From the NCBI GenBank assembly GCA_030770425.1, contig JASJFT010000331.1, positions 1 through 34,583 on the forward strand: a stretch of 34,583 nucleotides of DNA. Direction: 5' to 3'. Under the pieces are notes generated by a model. That model was given only the letters and a program-made list of their open reading frames with translations, ran no database searches and was not told the DNA's origin. Of the stretch, positions 1-9,962 are shown in pieces; the first letter of the stretch is position 1; each line of letters starts with the position of its first letter. The DNA comes from Darksidea phi (lineage: Eukaryota > Ascomycota > Dothideomycetes > Pleosporales > Lentitheciaceae). A program made the translations under genes and the position numbers.

Positions 1-174
1 TAGTCGTATAAACTATATAGTTCTTATTATATTACTATTAAGGAGGAGCGAGAGGGTAAGTATATAATATTAAGGTTATTGAGTATATGACGTAGAAAAT
101 TTCACGTACTAGTATGTAAATACCCGCGAACACCTGCGCGCCCTACGCGCCCTTAATACCACCCAACGACCTAG

Positions 175-414
175 CTACTGAGCTCTACATCAGCTAGCTA
201 CTGAGCTCTACCTTAGCCGGCTACTGCGCTCGATATCAGCCAGCTACTGAGCTCTGCATCAGCCAGCTACTGAGCTCTGCATCAGCCAGCTACTGAGCTC
301 GATATCAGCCAGCTACTAAGTGCGATATAGGTCAGCCGCTGAGCTTTGCATCAGCCAGCTACTGAGCTCTACATCAGCCAGCCGCTGAGCTCGATATCAG
401 CCAGCTACTGAGCT
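175..414. repeat. 23-bp tandem minisatellite, about 10-11 units
   Basis: Around ten imperfect copies of a 23-bp unit of the form CTACTGAGCTCTGCATCAGC plus CAG run head to tail. Most units keep the core GAGCTC. The variable middle alternates between CTGCAT, CTACAT and CGATAT, so units have diverged by substitution while keeping their length. No reading frame or RNA gene is visible inside. The array runs directly into a second, unrelated repeat family at about 415. Confidence 0.9.
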
Positions 415-662
415 CACGCGATTAGTCGTTCAATCGCGAGGGCTGTTGGTTTGATACACCCGATATGCCCACACAATTAGTTGTTCGGCCGCGAGGACTA
501 TTGGGTGGCTATACTGGTGAGCTTACGCGATTAGTCGTTCAATCGCGAGGGCTATTAGTTTGCTACACCGGATAGGCTACACGATTAGTTGTTCGACTAC
601 GAGGGCTATTAGTTCGCTATATCTGGTAAGCCCTTACGATTAGTCGACTAATCGTAAGGGCT
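415..662. repeat. ~55-bp tandem repeat, four full units and a partial one
   Basis: Diverged units of about 55 bp follow one another. Each contains a GATTAGTCGTTCAATCGCGAG-like core (variants such as AATTAGTTGTTCGGCCGCGAG) and then a segment resembling GGGCTATTAGTTTGCTACACC. Odd and even units resemble each other more than their neighbours do, which suggests a ~110-bp higher-order period. The array ends in a perfect palindrome at 629-662. No coding potential seen. Confidence 0.8.
629..662. repeat. Perfect 34-nt palindrome closing the repeat array
   Basis: The 17-nt left arm AGCCCTTACGATTAGTC is followed with no spacer by its exact reverse complement, centred on GTCGAC. The left arm matches the repeat-unit core, so the array appears to end where the last unit meets an inverted copy of itself. 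As DNA or RNA it could extrude or fold into a hairpin. Function unknown. Confidence 0.9.
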
Positions 663-740
663 CTAGATAGTATATAAAGTAATAAGAGAAATTTTTTTTT
701 TCTTAAAATTAGGGCCCCGCGCCCCCCTAATTTAGGGGGG

Positions 741-1054
741 ACTGGAACCGTAGTGCAGTCCTGGACGCTTCGTGGAATCGTTCGCTACTTCTACGCAGAA
801 ATCAAGAACAAGAAGGATGCCGAGGAGCGGAAGAGCAAGCCGCTTTTCAAGTTTTTACCAATGAATAAGACAACCAGAATCTCGTAAGTTAATTGTCTCC
901 AATAACTCTTCATAATCCCTTTGTTAACAGCAGTGAGCCCTCCGCCATCCTTGACCTCCTTTCCTCACTTTACTTCTTGGGGATAATTCCCAATGCATAT
1001 TGTGAGGCTGCGGTCTTTTCACGATTCTTGAGGTATATCGAGCGGCGTTCTTAG
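741..1054 (+). pseudogene. Two 3'-terminal exons of a gene lacking its 5' part
   Basis: A frame from about 741 reads to 883 and splices with a GTAAGT donor at 884 and an AACAG acceptor ending at 930. It continues from 931 to a TAG at 1052-1054. The phase fits exactly (143 nt plus 124 nt). The joined C-terminus is about 88 residues long. It has a basic stretch (AEIKNKKDAEERKSKPLFKF), then a hydrophobic segment (LDLLSSLYFLGIIPNAY) and an aromatic/basic end (SRFLRYIERRS). Codons look protein-coding, but no start codon or upstream exon is visible: the 5' side is GC-homopolymer and satellite DNA. I do not recognise the family. It may be a truncated gene relic, or the true gene may have exons before or inside the repeats. 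Confidence 0.5.
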
Positions 1055-1360
1055 GCTATGGATGGAGATAAAAGAAAGCAGAGACTCTTGTATGACCAGA
1101 CGTTCAATCAAGTCGCGCGATTAACAGTCAATCTCTAGTCACGTAATCTCCTTGATATCATGTCGGTTGATCTCGTTATTCTTACATGATGCCGTATTTT
1201 GGGGGGTGAAGTGAGGCACTGTTTCACTCTAGTTCTCGCTTCCGGAATCTTCAAATCTAGTGTCTCAGTTCACAGGCTATCTAACTAAATTATCATAACA
1301 TGAAAATAAAGAGCGCATATCTCGCCTTATTTCTCCCCTCAATGCGATACTATTCTGCCG
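1055..1360. other. Intergenic, no feature seen
   Basis: This is the 3' side of both the orphan exons and the secreted-protein gene (convergent). A short G run (TTGGGGGGTG) lies near 1200. No convincing open frame, repeat or RNA gene. Confidence 0.5.
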
Positions 1361-2029
1361 CTAAAAGTCCACTCTGCCTCTGAACTCTCTCCCCGCTCCG
1401 CCAACCAGACTGCCCGGGCCCGCGCCTTCTTCCGGTCCCAACGTACCTATGGTCTGCGCATCACTCCCATTCACACTGACATATGCCTCAAAAGCCGGAA
1501 AGTCATCTACCTTGCCTACAAACTCCACGAACCCATTCACCCGATCCACCGTAAGCGTACCCTTCAAATCAATATCCGGTGCCAGGGAAACCAGAGGATT
1601 GCTCGCTGCAGCCTCGTACTCGAGCACAACCTTACTGCTTGAAGCGCTCTTTTGCGTGAACTTCATGCCGTCTGCGTTTTGGGTTTCCGTGCCCTCGACA
1701 TCACCGTCTTCACAGTCGACTTCAACGGTTTCGCCACAGTGATGCTCTTGTGACCACGAGAAGCCGTCGGGCTTGATCCAGATCCATGTTTGCGAGTGCG
1801 TGCGCGAGGAGGCGCCGACAGCGGAGGAAAAGGTGCGGTGGTCGGTTAAAAAGCAGTCGCCTATGATGGGGATGCCGCGGATCATAGATTTGGAGCTGTC
1901 TTGTGGGTAGGTTTCGGTAACATCGGGAACCGAAAGCGGGATGAAGGATTTTATCCAAAAAGAGACTACGACATCGTCGGCGAGTGCGAGTGGGAGCGTG
2001 AGGAAGAGGGGGAAGAGGGTGAGCTTCAT
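1361..2029 (-). CDS. Predicted small secreted protein, 222 aa
   Basis: An intronless frame of 222 residues begins with a clear signal peptide: basic Lys2, a hydrophobic core LTLFPLFLTLPLALA, then Asp-Asp, so cleavage is likely near residue 17-18. The mature part is acidic. It carries conserved-looking segments (IIGDCFLTDHRTFSS, then SSRTHSQTWIWI) and Cys residues at the CFLTD, HHCGETVEVDC and nearby positions that could form disulfides. The GDxxxTDxRxFS...SSRxHS spacing recalls the DUF3238-type secreted fungal/bacterial proteins, a weak recollection that needs a profile search. No catalytic motif is recognised. The ATG chosen is the one that gives the signal peptide. A small cysteine-containing secreted protein beside satellite DNA would fit an effector-like role, but that is inference. 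Confidence 0.72.
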   Translation of the reverse strand: MKLTLFPLFLTLPLALADDVVVSFWIKSFIPLSVPDVTETYPQDSSKSMIRGIPIIGDCFLTDHRTFSSAVGASSRTHSQTWIWIKPDGFSWSQEHHCGETVEVDCEDGDVEGTETQNADGMKFTQKSASSSKVVLEYEAAASNPLVSLAPDIDLKGTLTVDRVNGFVEFVGKVDDFPAFEAYVSVNGSDAQTIGTLGPEEGAGPGSLVGGAGREFRGRVDF

Positions 2030-3065
2030 TGTAGGTGTGACCCGGTCTGAACGAAGTTTGGTAAGCTTGTAGAATGGCTGGAGAGTGGCTAGAGTTGAGG
2101 ATGTTTCCGATATCTCTTTCGATCTGCTCTACAGGCTTTATATGTTTTCGATCTGCTATTTCCTCGTACACCACTTGCCAAGTACCCAACACCAACCTAG
2201 CTCAAGAGATGAAAGGCTCTGCAATGTCTCAAGCAAAAATATCCGATAGCTTGAAAGCCTCGAGAGACTTCATGTGAGGAGTGAAGAGTGCGAAATACGA
2301 GCCATGGCATGTTTCACGAGTTTTGCGAACACAAACAAAACGACACAATCAAGAAGCCACGCCATCGCCTAGTTGGACGGAGATGAAGCAGCTGAACCAA
2401 CCATCCAAATTTGGAAATACGATGTCGCAGGACGCGAACTTAAGCCCAATTTTACCGACAAAGTGGGGCGGCGCGTTGTCCGGCTCCCGTGAATACGACT
2501 TGCGATCGCCAGATTTAGAACCGCCGCTTTTCCCCTTAGAAGACGAATCTCCGTTGCTGTCGATCTTAGAAATGCGGAGATCTGCGTCAAATTTAGAGCG
2601 CACTCTTCGGAGCCATCGATGAGGAAAGAAATCGTCCGGGTATCCACTAGCTCCTTAGCATGTCACTTCCCCGCACTCGCTGTTTAGCGCACTGCATTCC
2701 ATGGCTGTTTATATGAATGTTATCCAGGTGGGTAGTATTCAACAGTAATATAGCATCCAATCCCTAATGCGTTCCTGTACAAGTGGAAGCCCAAACGCGC
2801 TTAGAATGTTATTTAATAGAGTAAAAAACTATACTGTCTAGCTTAACGTTACAAATTTCGGTATTTTATTGAAGCGTACGTTGGAGAACTTCTCCGGGTG
2901 TGCATGACATGAAAAGGAAGTATTGTGAAACCTTAGGTATGAGGAGTAGCATATAATCACCAAGAAAGAGGACTAGGGAGCCCGGACTCAACGATGATGA
3001 GGAAAAGAAGAGCGGCTCTACCAGGGGTGCGCTTCTTGCTTCCGCAAACCCTTCATTCGCATCTA
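2030..3065. other. Gene-poor intergenic DNA
   Basis: This is the upstream region of the secreted-protein gene. Several open frames of 60-113 codons occur on both strands but overlap each other. They show low-complexity or non-protein-like composition and no splice extensions that I could make coherent. Nothing else seen. Confidence 0.5.
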
Positions 3066-3301
3066 CGAGGGCGTCGTATTTAGTGTGTCATAACCGAAGC
3101 TGGGCATTTTTAAAACACCGAATCTTAATACTAAAAAATAGCTCTATATAGGCTTTAGCTTATAATTTATAGCCTTAATTCTATTATTCTAACCTAAAAA
3201 CCGCGAGAAAACCCTATTTTGATGGTATTTTATATAGGGGGAGGGTTTTGTGATGGTACACCAAGGATTTCGGTTATGACACACTAAATACGACGCCCTC
3301 G
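3066..3301. mobile_element. MITE, 236 bp, 33-bp perfect TIRs, TA target duplication
   Basis: The left terminus (3066-3098, beginning CGAGGGCGTCGTATTTAGTG) is repeated exactly in inverted orientation at the right end (3269-3301). The inverted repeats are perfect over 33 bp and diverge at the 34th base. The element is flanked by TA on both sides (3064-3065 and 3302-3303), the target-site duplication expected for Tc1/mariner-type transposition. The ~170-bp interior is AT-rich, has no coding capacity and holds a second partial inverted repeat (AAAACCCTATTTTG versus AGGGGGAGGGTTTT). It is therefore a non-autonomous miniature inverted-repeat element mobilised in trans. The identical termini suggest recent activity. 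Confidence 0.93.
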
Positions 3302-4774
3302 TAATCAAAGGATCGCAAAATCCGAGCTAACTCGGCAAGCGCTTCTATTCCCGCAATCGGTAAGATTACAACTCCGCCGGATAATCCTTTCAGACTATAT
3401 TCTCCTCTTGGTTGGTAGAACGCACTTATACATAATATCTACGTGAGAGAAAAGGCCTTAAAGAGAGATTATCATCTGCTGCCCTAGCTTGCAGAGCAAA
3501 GATGTAGAAGATGGTACCTGATGTGGTGCCTAGCAATCTTGCGACAGCATAGTCAGCATGAGTAAACTTAGTGGTTGGTGCGCACCACTACTGCAGTGGA
3601 CCTAACCTAGCAAAATTCCAGCACTGCTTTCAAGTGCTCCTCTCAACTGTTTAATGCGGTAGTGATGATGAGTCAGAATGTCGGCCACGGCACAATTTAA
3701 TAGCGAGGCCCAAACTCCCAGGGAAACTCCAACGCGACGAGATATTCGCTAGTACCACAGGCTCCTTAGTATTCACGTGCGAAAAACAGCTTTGATGTTT
3801 TTATTGGTAGGAATGGACTATCTATAACGCAAAAGGTATCCCTACAAAGCGAGACTGCTTCCTAGTAGCGAAGGCAATGGAGATGGGCATAGTACTCTCA
3901 GCCTTGACAGGAGGTTTGTCACGTGGCACGGAGCCGGTTGGAATGTTGTAAATCCCAACACCTGAGAAGTTGCGCATGTGGAACGGGCCGAGGGCGGTCT
4001 GCAGAACGAATGCCTCGATGGAGAACGGAGGCCGATGTACATGTGGCGTGTTTTGGCCGTTCCCGGCCCGGGGAGGCAAGAAAGAGAGGCAGGAAGAATG
4101 TGTAGCTGCAATAGCGGTGAGTGTAGGTAGTGTAACAATTGAAACAGCTCAAGCATTACCCTTGCATGCAGAGTGGCGAACAACATAGATATGTCAGCCT
4201 TTCAAGAAAGCCGACGCACGTGTGACTCAAGGATAGATGAACGTGGCTACGCGCTGACTGCATGTTATTGCATGCGACCATGAGCTGAAAAGTCAGCAAT
4301 AGAGATCGCAGTATTGTACTACCCATAGTGGATATCTAGCGATTCAATATGTATAATAGAGCCCCAATCAACCCCCGACTATACCAAAATGTTCCAGAAA
4401 GCCGAAGAAAGCCGCTTGCTATATACTGTATATGACCCTTTTCGGTAGAGATACAAGGGGGATTGCCGAATAGGGTAAGCGGTTTGTAGATCATGGGGGT
4501 ATCGCCTCTACTTCCAACGGGTTTGCAGCCCTGTCTGAATCGGAGCGACTAGCCAATTCCATTTACTTTGATGCCCAATTCTACGCCGAAAAGTTCCGTA
4601 GCCTGCGTCGATGCCAATCGGAACATATAACCCATGCTTCTGACATGCCAAAGTCCCCGAGCCGTAATTGCAGAATATGCGCAAGATATTGGATGCGCAA
4701 CGCTGACATGAACCGATGACCCGGGCCCATGGTACATGCCCCTCTCGTCCCTTTCGACGCGCTTCGAAATGCGC
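3302..4774. other. Gene-poor intergenic DNA
   Basis: No gene could be supported. Frames at 3822-4188 on both strands overlap and have no family features. A 12-nt palindrome TGGTGCGCACCA lies near 3575-3586, inside a slightly longer imperfect hairpin. The region is the 3' side of the F-box-like gene ending at 4775. Confidence 0.5.
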
Positions 4775-5421
4775 TCAGAAGAATACCAACGGATCGGCTT
4801 GTAGTTCGCTCAGGCCTGGTAGGCTGTCATGAACGACGGTACAGAAGACGTTGTGATTGGCCGGCTCTTCGTCCTGATTATCCGTAAGGGGCGTAAGCCG
4901 GACCTTCCGCACTAGGCTCTTGGCCTCAGGACTCAGGTGTCGAATAAAATCCAGAACGGGCAGATAGTTGAAGGCGTGAAAGTGGAATAGGTTCTCCGAG
5001 TAAAGGATGGAGAGGCATTCGTGGTAGATGAGGCGATTTGTTCGCAGAATGTCGAGGCGCAGCTTATCGGGATGCGGGCGGTATTTGCGATTCCACTTCT
5101 TGCTAATGGCGGTGGAGTCGCAGTCGGCGTACAGAAGAAACCTTCTGTTTGACGACGGGAGCACAAGTCTGAAGATGTCTCTTCGGATTTCAGCCGGTAA
5201 ACGTAGTAATGGCGGGTAATTGTCCAAGGCAGTTATGGTTTCGGGGATGGAATGTTGCTTGACGACCGACTCTCTGGACCCTCCTCGCTGAAGAAGATGG
5301 GACAGCTGAATGTCATCAGAAATCGACTTGGCCGGCGTGGGAGTGAGCTATTGAGACTGAGTGGTGTTATATTTGCACAGAGCGAACGGCTCACCTTCTT
5401 TGACAATGTCTTGGCCGGCAT
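4775..5421 (-). CDS. F-box-like / 2EXR-type protein, 199 aa, two exons
   Basis: Exon 1 is 5421-5395 (ATG CCG GCC AAG...) and exon 2 is 5347-4775. A 47-nt GTGAGC...AATAG phase-0 intron joins them. Without exon 1 the frame has no ATG near the domain, so the spliced model is preferred. After a short N-terminal tail comes PPLLRLPAEIRRDIFRLVLP, the hallmark of fungal F-box-like/2EXR proteins. LDILRTNRLIYHECLSILYS follows, then FNYLPVLDFIRHLSPEAKSL, as in that large Pezizomycotina family. The family is usually longer, and this one stops soon after the core, so it may be a short member or lack a C-terminal exon. The F-box-like part could bind Skp1 (inference); the substrate is unknown. It is divergent from CCT7, with 500 bp between the start codons. 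Confidence 0.75.
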
Positions 5422-5921
5422 TCTCAACTAGAGAGGATAGACTAAAGCGAAACAGAAAAGACGAGCAGTTGCAACAATACAATAAGACAGTACAAATATG
5501 GGACTAAATGGGGGACAGATAGCGCGGTCACGGGGACAAAGGATGTGCGGGCAAGATCATCGAACAGAGTGGCGAAGAGTCTGAATGCGAGAAGCAGCGC
5601 GGAACCAAAGCATCAAGGAAGAGTGGGGTTCGAGGGATTCGCAGCGACTTGGAGAAGGGTTAAGGGTTGTATAATGCATAGAATCTGCAGATCCAAGGGG
5701 GTTTAGAGTTTAACTCCGGTGCGGAGAAACATAACGCCGAGAGGCCCGAGCGCAGCTTCTAAATTTCTCGACGCGTTTGAGCGCCTGCGGGGGAGGTCCT
5801 GCGTGCGGTACACAGCTCCCCCACACTGACAACCGTGTGATATTCCTGATAGAATCTGTTCCTGCTTCTTCTGTTTCGTACCAGCGCATCCGGAACTTCT
5901 GTTTGCATCCAGACTCTCACC
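5422..5921. promoter_or_regulatory. Divergent upstream region: F-box-like gene / CCT7
   Basis: These 500 bp separate two start codons that point away from each other and must hold both promoters. A pyrimidine-rich stretch (CTGCTTCTTCTG) lies just upstream of the CCT7 ATG on its coding strand, common for fungal housekeeping transcription starts. No clear TATA box or binding site could be assigned. Confidence 0.5.
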
Positions 5922-7719
5922 ATGTCGTTCGGCGGCCAAACACCGACGATTGTTGTGCTAAGAGATGGTAGGCTCCAAGCTCCATATTGCGTCGACATCG
6001 CAAGCTATGAGTAGTACTGACTCGGCTAGGTACGGACCAGTCCCAAGGTCGCGGCCAGATATTATCCAACGTTAATGCTTGTCTCGCCGTGCAATCCACA
6101 ATAAAAGGCACACTGGGGCCTTATGGCGGTGACCTGCTCATGGTGGACGAGAATGGCAAGCAGACCATTACCAACGACGGCGCGACCGTGATGAAGCTCC
6201 TTGACATCGTGCACCCGGCCGCCCGCATCCTCACCGACATTGCCCGCTCACAAGACGCCGAAGTGGGCGACGGCACGACTTCTGTAGTTGTCCTCGCTGG
6301 CGAGATACTAAAGGAGATCAAGGACTTTGTGGAGCAGGGTGTCAGCAGCCAGACCATCATCAAGGGCCTGCGGAGAGCCTCGAACATCGCCGTCAACAAA
6401 GTCATGGAAATCGCCGTAGACACGACCGAGGGCAACCAGCGCGAGACGCTGCTGAAGCTTGCTGCGACGGCTATGAGCAGCAAGCTCATACATCGCAATG
6501 CCGATTTCTTCACAAAGATGGTGGTAGACGCAGTGCTCTCGTTGGACCAGGATGACCTAAACGAGAGGCTCATTGGCGTTAAGAAGATTACAGGGGGTGC
6601 GCTGCAGGACTCGCTCTTCGTTGATGGCGTCGCTTTCAAAAAGACCTTCTCGTACGCGGGTTTTGAACAGCAACCCAAGGCCTTTGCCAACCCCAAGATT
6701 GTGTGTCTGAACGTGGAGCTAGAACTCAAGAGCGAAAAGGACAATGCGGAGGTGCGCGTGGAGCAGGTCTCGGAATACCAGGCGATCGTGGACGCAGAGT
6801 GGCAGATCATCTTCAACAAGATGGAGGCGCTGTACAAGACGGGCGCGAAAGTGGTGCTTAGCAAGCTTCCCATTGGCGATCTGGCAACGCAGTATTTCGC
6901 TGACCGGGACGTCTTCTGCGCTGGGCGAGTAGCATCCGATGATCTGGACAGAGTATGCCGCGCGACCGGCGCCAGCATCCAGTCGACCTGCTCCGACATC
7001 CAACCCAAGCATCTTGGAACCTGCGAGAAGTTCGAAGAGCGACAAATCGGCGGCGAGCGCTTCAATTTCTTCGAAGGGTGTCCGGAAGCAAAAACCTGCA
7101 CTCTCGTCCTCCGTGGTGGCGCCGAACAATTTATTGCCGAAGTCGAGCGAAGCCTTCACGATGCCATCATGATCGTCAAGCGGGCTATCAAGAACCAAAG
7201 CATCGTCGCAGGTGGTGGAGCATGCGAAATGGAGGTGTCGGCCTACCTACACGCATATGCTGACAAGGACGTGCGTAACAAGCAACAGCCCATCATCAAG
7301 GCTTTCGCCAAAGCCCTCGAAGTAATACCCCGCCAGCTGTGCGACAACGCCGGCATCGATGCTACGGATATTCTGAATCGTTTGCGCGTGGAGCATAAGA
7401 AAGGCAATATCTGGGCCGGCGTAGACTTTGTGAACGAGAGTATCGCCAATAATATGGAGAAGTTCGTTTGGGAGCCTAGTCTGGTGAAGGTGAATGCTCT
7501 GCAGGCGGCTACAGAAGCGGCGTGCTTGATCATGAGCGTGGATGAGACGATAAGTAAGTCCCCCCGGTCCAAATCTAGGGACGGGGAGTAGAGGCTAATA
7601 TTTGTACAGAGAACCAAGAGTCGCAACAACCACAGGCTCCGAACAAGCCGCTTCCGCCGGGCGCGGCGCAGAGAGCACTGGGTATGAGGGGCCGTGGACG
7701 AGGTATGCCTAGGCGGTAG
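5922..7719 (+). CDS. CCT7: T-complex protein 1 subunit eta (CCT7), 559 aa
   Basis: Three exons: 5922-5967, 6030-7553 and 7610-7719, with introns of 62 and 56 nt (GTAGGC...CTAG and GTAAGT...ACAG). The phase closes exactly to 560 codons. The protein is the eta subunit of the cytosolic TRiC/CCT chaperonin, which folds actin, tubulin and WD-repeat proteins using ATP. The start [20 protein letters not shown] is typical of CCT eta. Nucleotide-binding motifs are visible: TLGPYGGD (about 43-50), NDGATV (about 64-69) and GDGTTSVVV (95-103). [10 protein letters not shown] and the C-terminal ATP-domain segments follow. The last exon encodes the usual Gly/Arg tail ([10 protein letters not shown]). Length matches the family. 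Exon 1 is short and easily missed by automatic prediction. It converges with the F-box gene, 173 bp between stop codons. Confidence 0.97.
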
Positions 7720-7892
7720 GTGAAACGGGCACTAGGAGGCGGAGGAAGAGCATGTACACCACTACTATAGCAGCGTCTCATACGGACGCGTAGCAGGTAC
7801 CATAATGAAAGCACTGAACCATGCAAGCTTTACGTTTCAACCCCGCACGTTGTCATTATTAGCTAAAGGCATCAAGCGGCCGCCCCAACTAG

Positions 7893-9489
7893 CTATCCCT
7901 CTACAAAGCCCTTCCCATAGCTCTTGACGCGACTCCAATAGAATGGCCTATCATTCTTCAACCCAAACTCGGCCCAATCATCCGTCAACCGATTATAACT
8001 CCAATACCCCTGCCATGCCAGCTTGTTATTTCTAGCGCCACGACCCGCGCTGTTGAGCGAGAGCACCATCTTATATATATACTTCGGCGTCACGCCCGCC
8101 GTCTCTATCATCAGACCACCCTCTTTCTCTCCCTCCTCTGCGCCCGGTACAGTCGGCCCGGTTAACCGCCAGCGTCCCAACAGCGCATCTTTCATTGGAG
8201 CTGAGGGAAGCGCGCCATGGTTCTTATGTACGTTCTCCATGCTCAGGTAGGGGACTACATCTGCAGGTTCGGAAGTAGACAAGAGGGAAATGCAGGTCCC
8301 GTTTCGCAAGAAGCGGAGGTAGCGGTAGTATGTTACGATGTGGATAGGAGTGTTCCAGGAGACAGCGGTCGGGGACGAGGCACCCGGGCGGGTGTAGTTT
8401 ACGGTGGATATGTAGCACCCGTTGAAGCGAAGACGGGGACGCAGACGGAAGAGGAGGCGGTAGGTGGGGTAGACGGAAGGGACTAGGGCGGCAGTGAGTT
8501 GTGCTGGGGAGGGTGGTGGTTCTTCCGTATCCGAGTCCGAGTCGGTGCCTAGGATATATCCACCTTCGCCATCGTCGCCGAGAGGTTTACCGTCGATTTG
8601 GCAGGCGAAGGTGTAGTGCATGGCTGCAAAGCCATATTCGTGGCCGAGAGCTATGCGCTTCCATACTCGTTCCTCTGTGGTGACGAGATAGGCGAGGCGT
8701 TTGCAGACTTGGGATAGGCGAGCGAAGGAAGCTACGTCTTTGATGGCTAGATGAAAGAGTACCTCTACTAGGATTTCCTCGGGAGTGGTGGCGATGGGAC
8801 ATGGTGGTGGTGGGGAGAGGTCTGTTGGGGGGACTTCTCCTTGGATGGATAGATTTGAGAAGTCGTTCAGGAGGGATTGGAGAGATGCGGGGAGGCCTTG
8901 GAGGGAATGGTGGGCGGTGTTGGGGACTGTGGGGGACGCGTTGGACGGGTTTATGTTTTGGGGGATTGGTGCTGCGGCTGGGGGTCTGTAGATGCCGGGT
9001 GGGAAGTGCTTTGCTTTGTACTTCTCGTGGACTTTCGAGTCGAGCTGATGGGTGTCAAAATATGGACGCACGATGCCAACCGAGTTGTGTATTACGCACC
9101 TTGAAGGCCTTCCGATACAGATTCAAACTATCCCCCAAACTTCCTTGAGTCTCCTTCTCCACAGCTCTTTCATAATGCTCCAAGGCCGACCTTGGTTCCT
9201 TACTACTCGAAGCGGCAGCCGCTTGCGCACTGGTTTCATCCAATCGTCGGCCGTGCTGCTTCTCTCCAAGTTGATGGTACACATGTGGCTGCACCTCGTC
9301 TACCTCCTCGCTCCCACTCCGTACATGAGCGGGTACATCCGGCGCATTACTCTTAGGAACCTGTGCCCTACTTGATGACGCCTGCGTCGTCTTTGCTGGG
9401 ACTGTCCTGGCGGGCTGCTTCCCCTTGCTCTTGGCGGAAACTTCTTCCCTCCATTCCTGGCGGAAGGTTTCGAGCTCTGTGGAGTCCAT
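7893..9489 (-). CDS. F-box protein of the FBXO9 / Pof7 / Hrt3 type, 513 aa
   Basis: Exon 1 is 9489-9100 and exon 2 is 9044-7893. The 55-nt intron (GTGCGT...ATCAG) is phase 0 and joins KAFK to LDSKVHEKYKAKHFPP. A Ser/Ala-rich N-terminus precedes a TPR-like helix pair (about 100-142: ALEHYERAVEKETQGSLGDS, LNLYRKAF). The F-box is at about 217-261 (TPEEILVEVLFHLAIKDVAS...VCKRLAYLV...VWKRI). The C-terminal half has the conserved FBXO9-type segments RLLFRLRPRLRFNGCYISTV, TYYRYLRFLRNGTCISLLST and WSRVKSYGKGF. Such proteins are SCF ubiquitin-ligase substrate receptors that bind Skp1 through the F-box. An acidic low-complexity insert (DSDSDTEEPPPSP) interrupts the C-terminal domain. It is divergent from the mitochondrial carrier gene and convergent with CCT7. 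Confidence 0.93.
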
Positions 9490-9962
9490 AGCGCTGGTTG
9501 TGGTGCCTTGGGTAGCGGATATACCGGATAACTCCGATGTCGGGTGTCGGGTGTCGGGCGGCTGTCAAAGGAAACTGTGGGGTGTGTAGGGGACTAGGAA
9601 TACATATCTACAGAAAGGATGACTCTTAAAATTGCGGTGAGTTACTCATCAGTGCGAAGGGCGGCAGGAGTCACAATGCACCGTACTTCGCCACGGATGA
9701 GCCACATCTGATAAGATAATCGGTGCCGGGGAAGAGATCCGCGGTCGCCCTTTTCCGACTCGCCGAACTCGCGCTAAATTTCGGAGCGGGCCAGAGCTCT
9801 GCACATTTCCTCCTTCCATCATCCATCGTCGTCACCGCTAACAAACAATTCTGGAACATGCGCACGCCTTCCTTCTCGCGCCTTTGGGACTTCAACGACA
9901 CGCCGCGCACCGATTCGAGGTAGGAAAAAGGGTTTGTTTATCCCGGGAGAAGAGCTGGGGAT
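9490..9962. promoter_or_regulatory. Divergent upstream region: F-box gene / mitochondrial carrier
   Basis: 473 bp lie between two outward-facing start codons, so both promoters must be here. The duplicated stretch GTCGGGTGTCGGGTGTCGGG (three GTCGG units, near 9540) is the only local repeat seen. No TATA box could be assigned with confidence. Confidence 0.45.

Noticed and set aside
175..415. CRISPR-like array
   Set aside because: Units abut with no unique spacers, and the genome is eukaryotic; it is a plain minisatellite.
3822..4188. Overlapping frames on both strands
   Set aside because: Several frames open at once because of composition; Cys/Pro/Arg-rich translations with no motif or coherent splicing.
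6121..7101. 326-codon minus-strand open frame
   Set aside because: Antisense shadow of CCT7; the protein is Ser-rich and has no family features.
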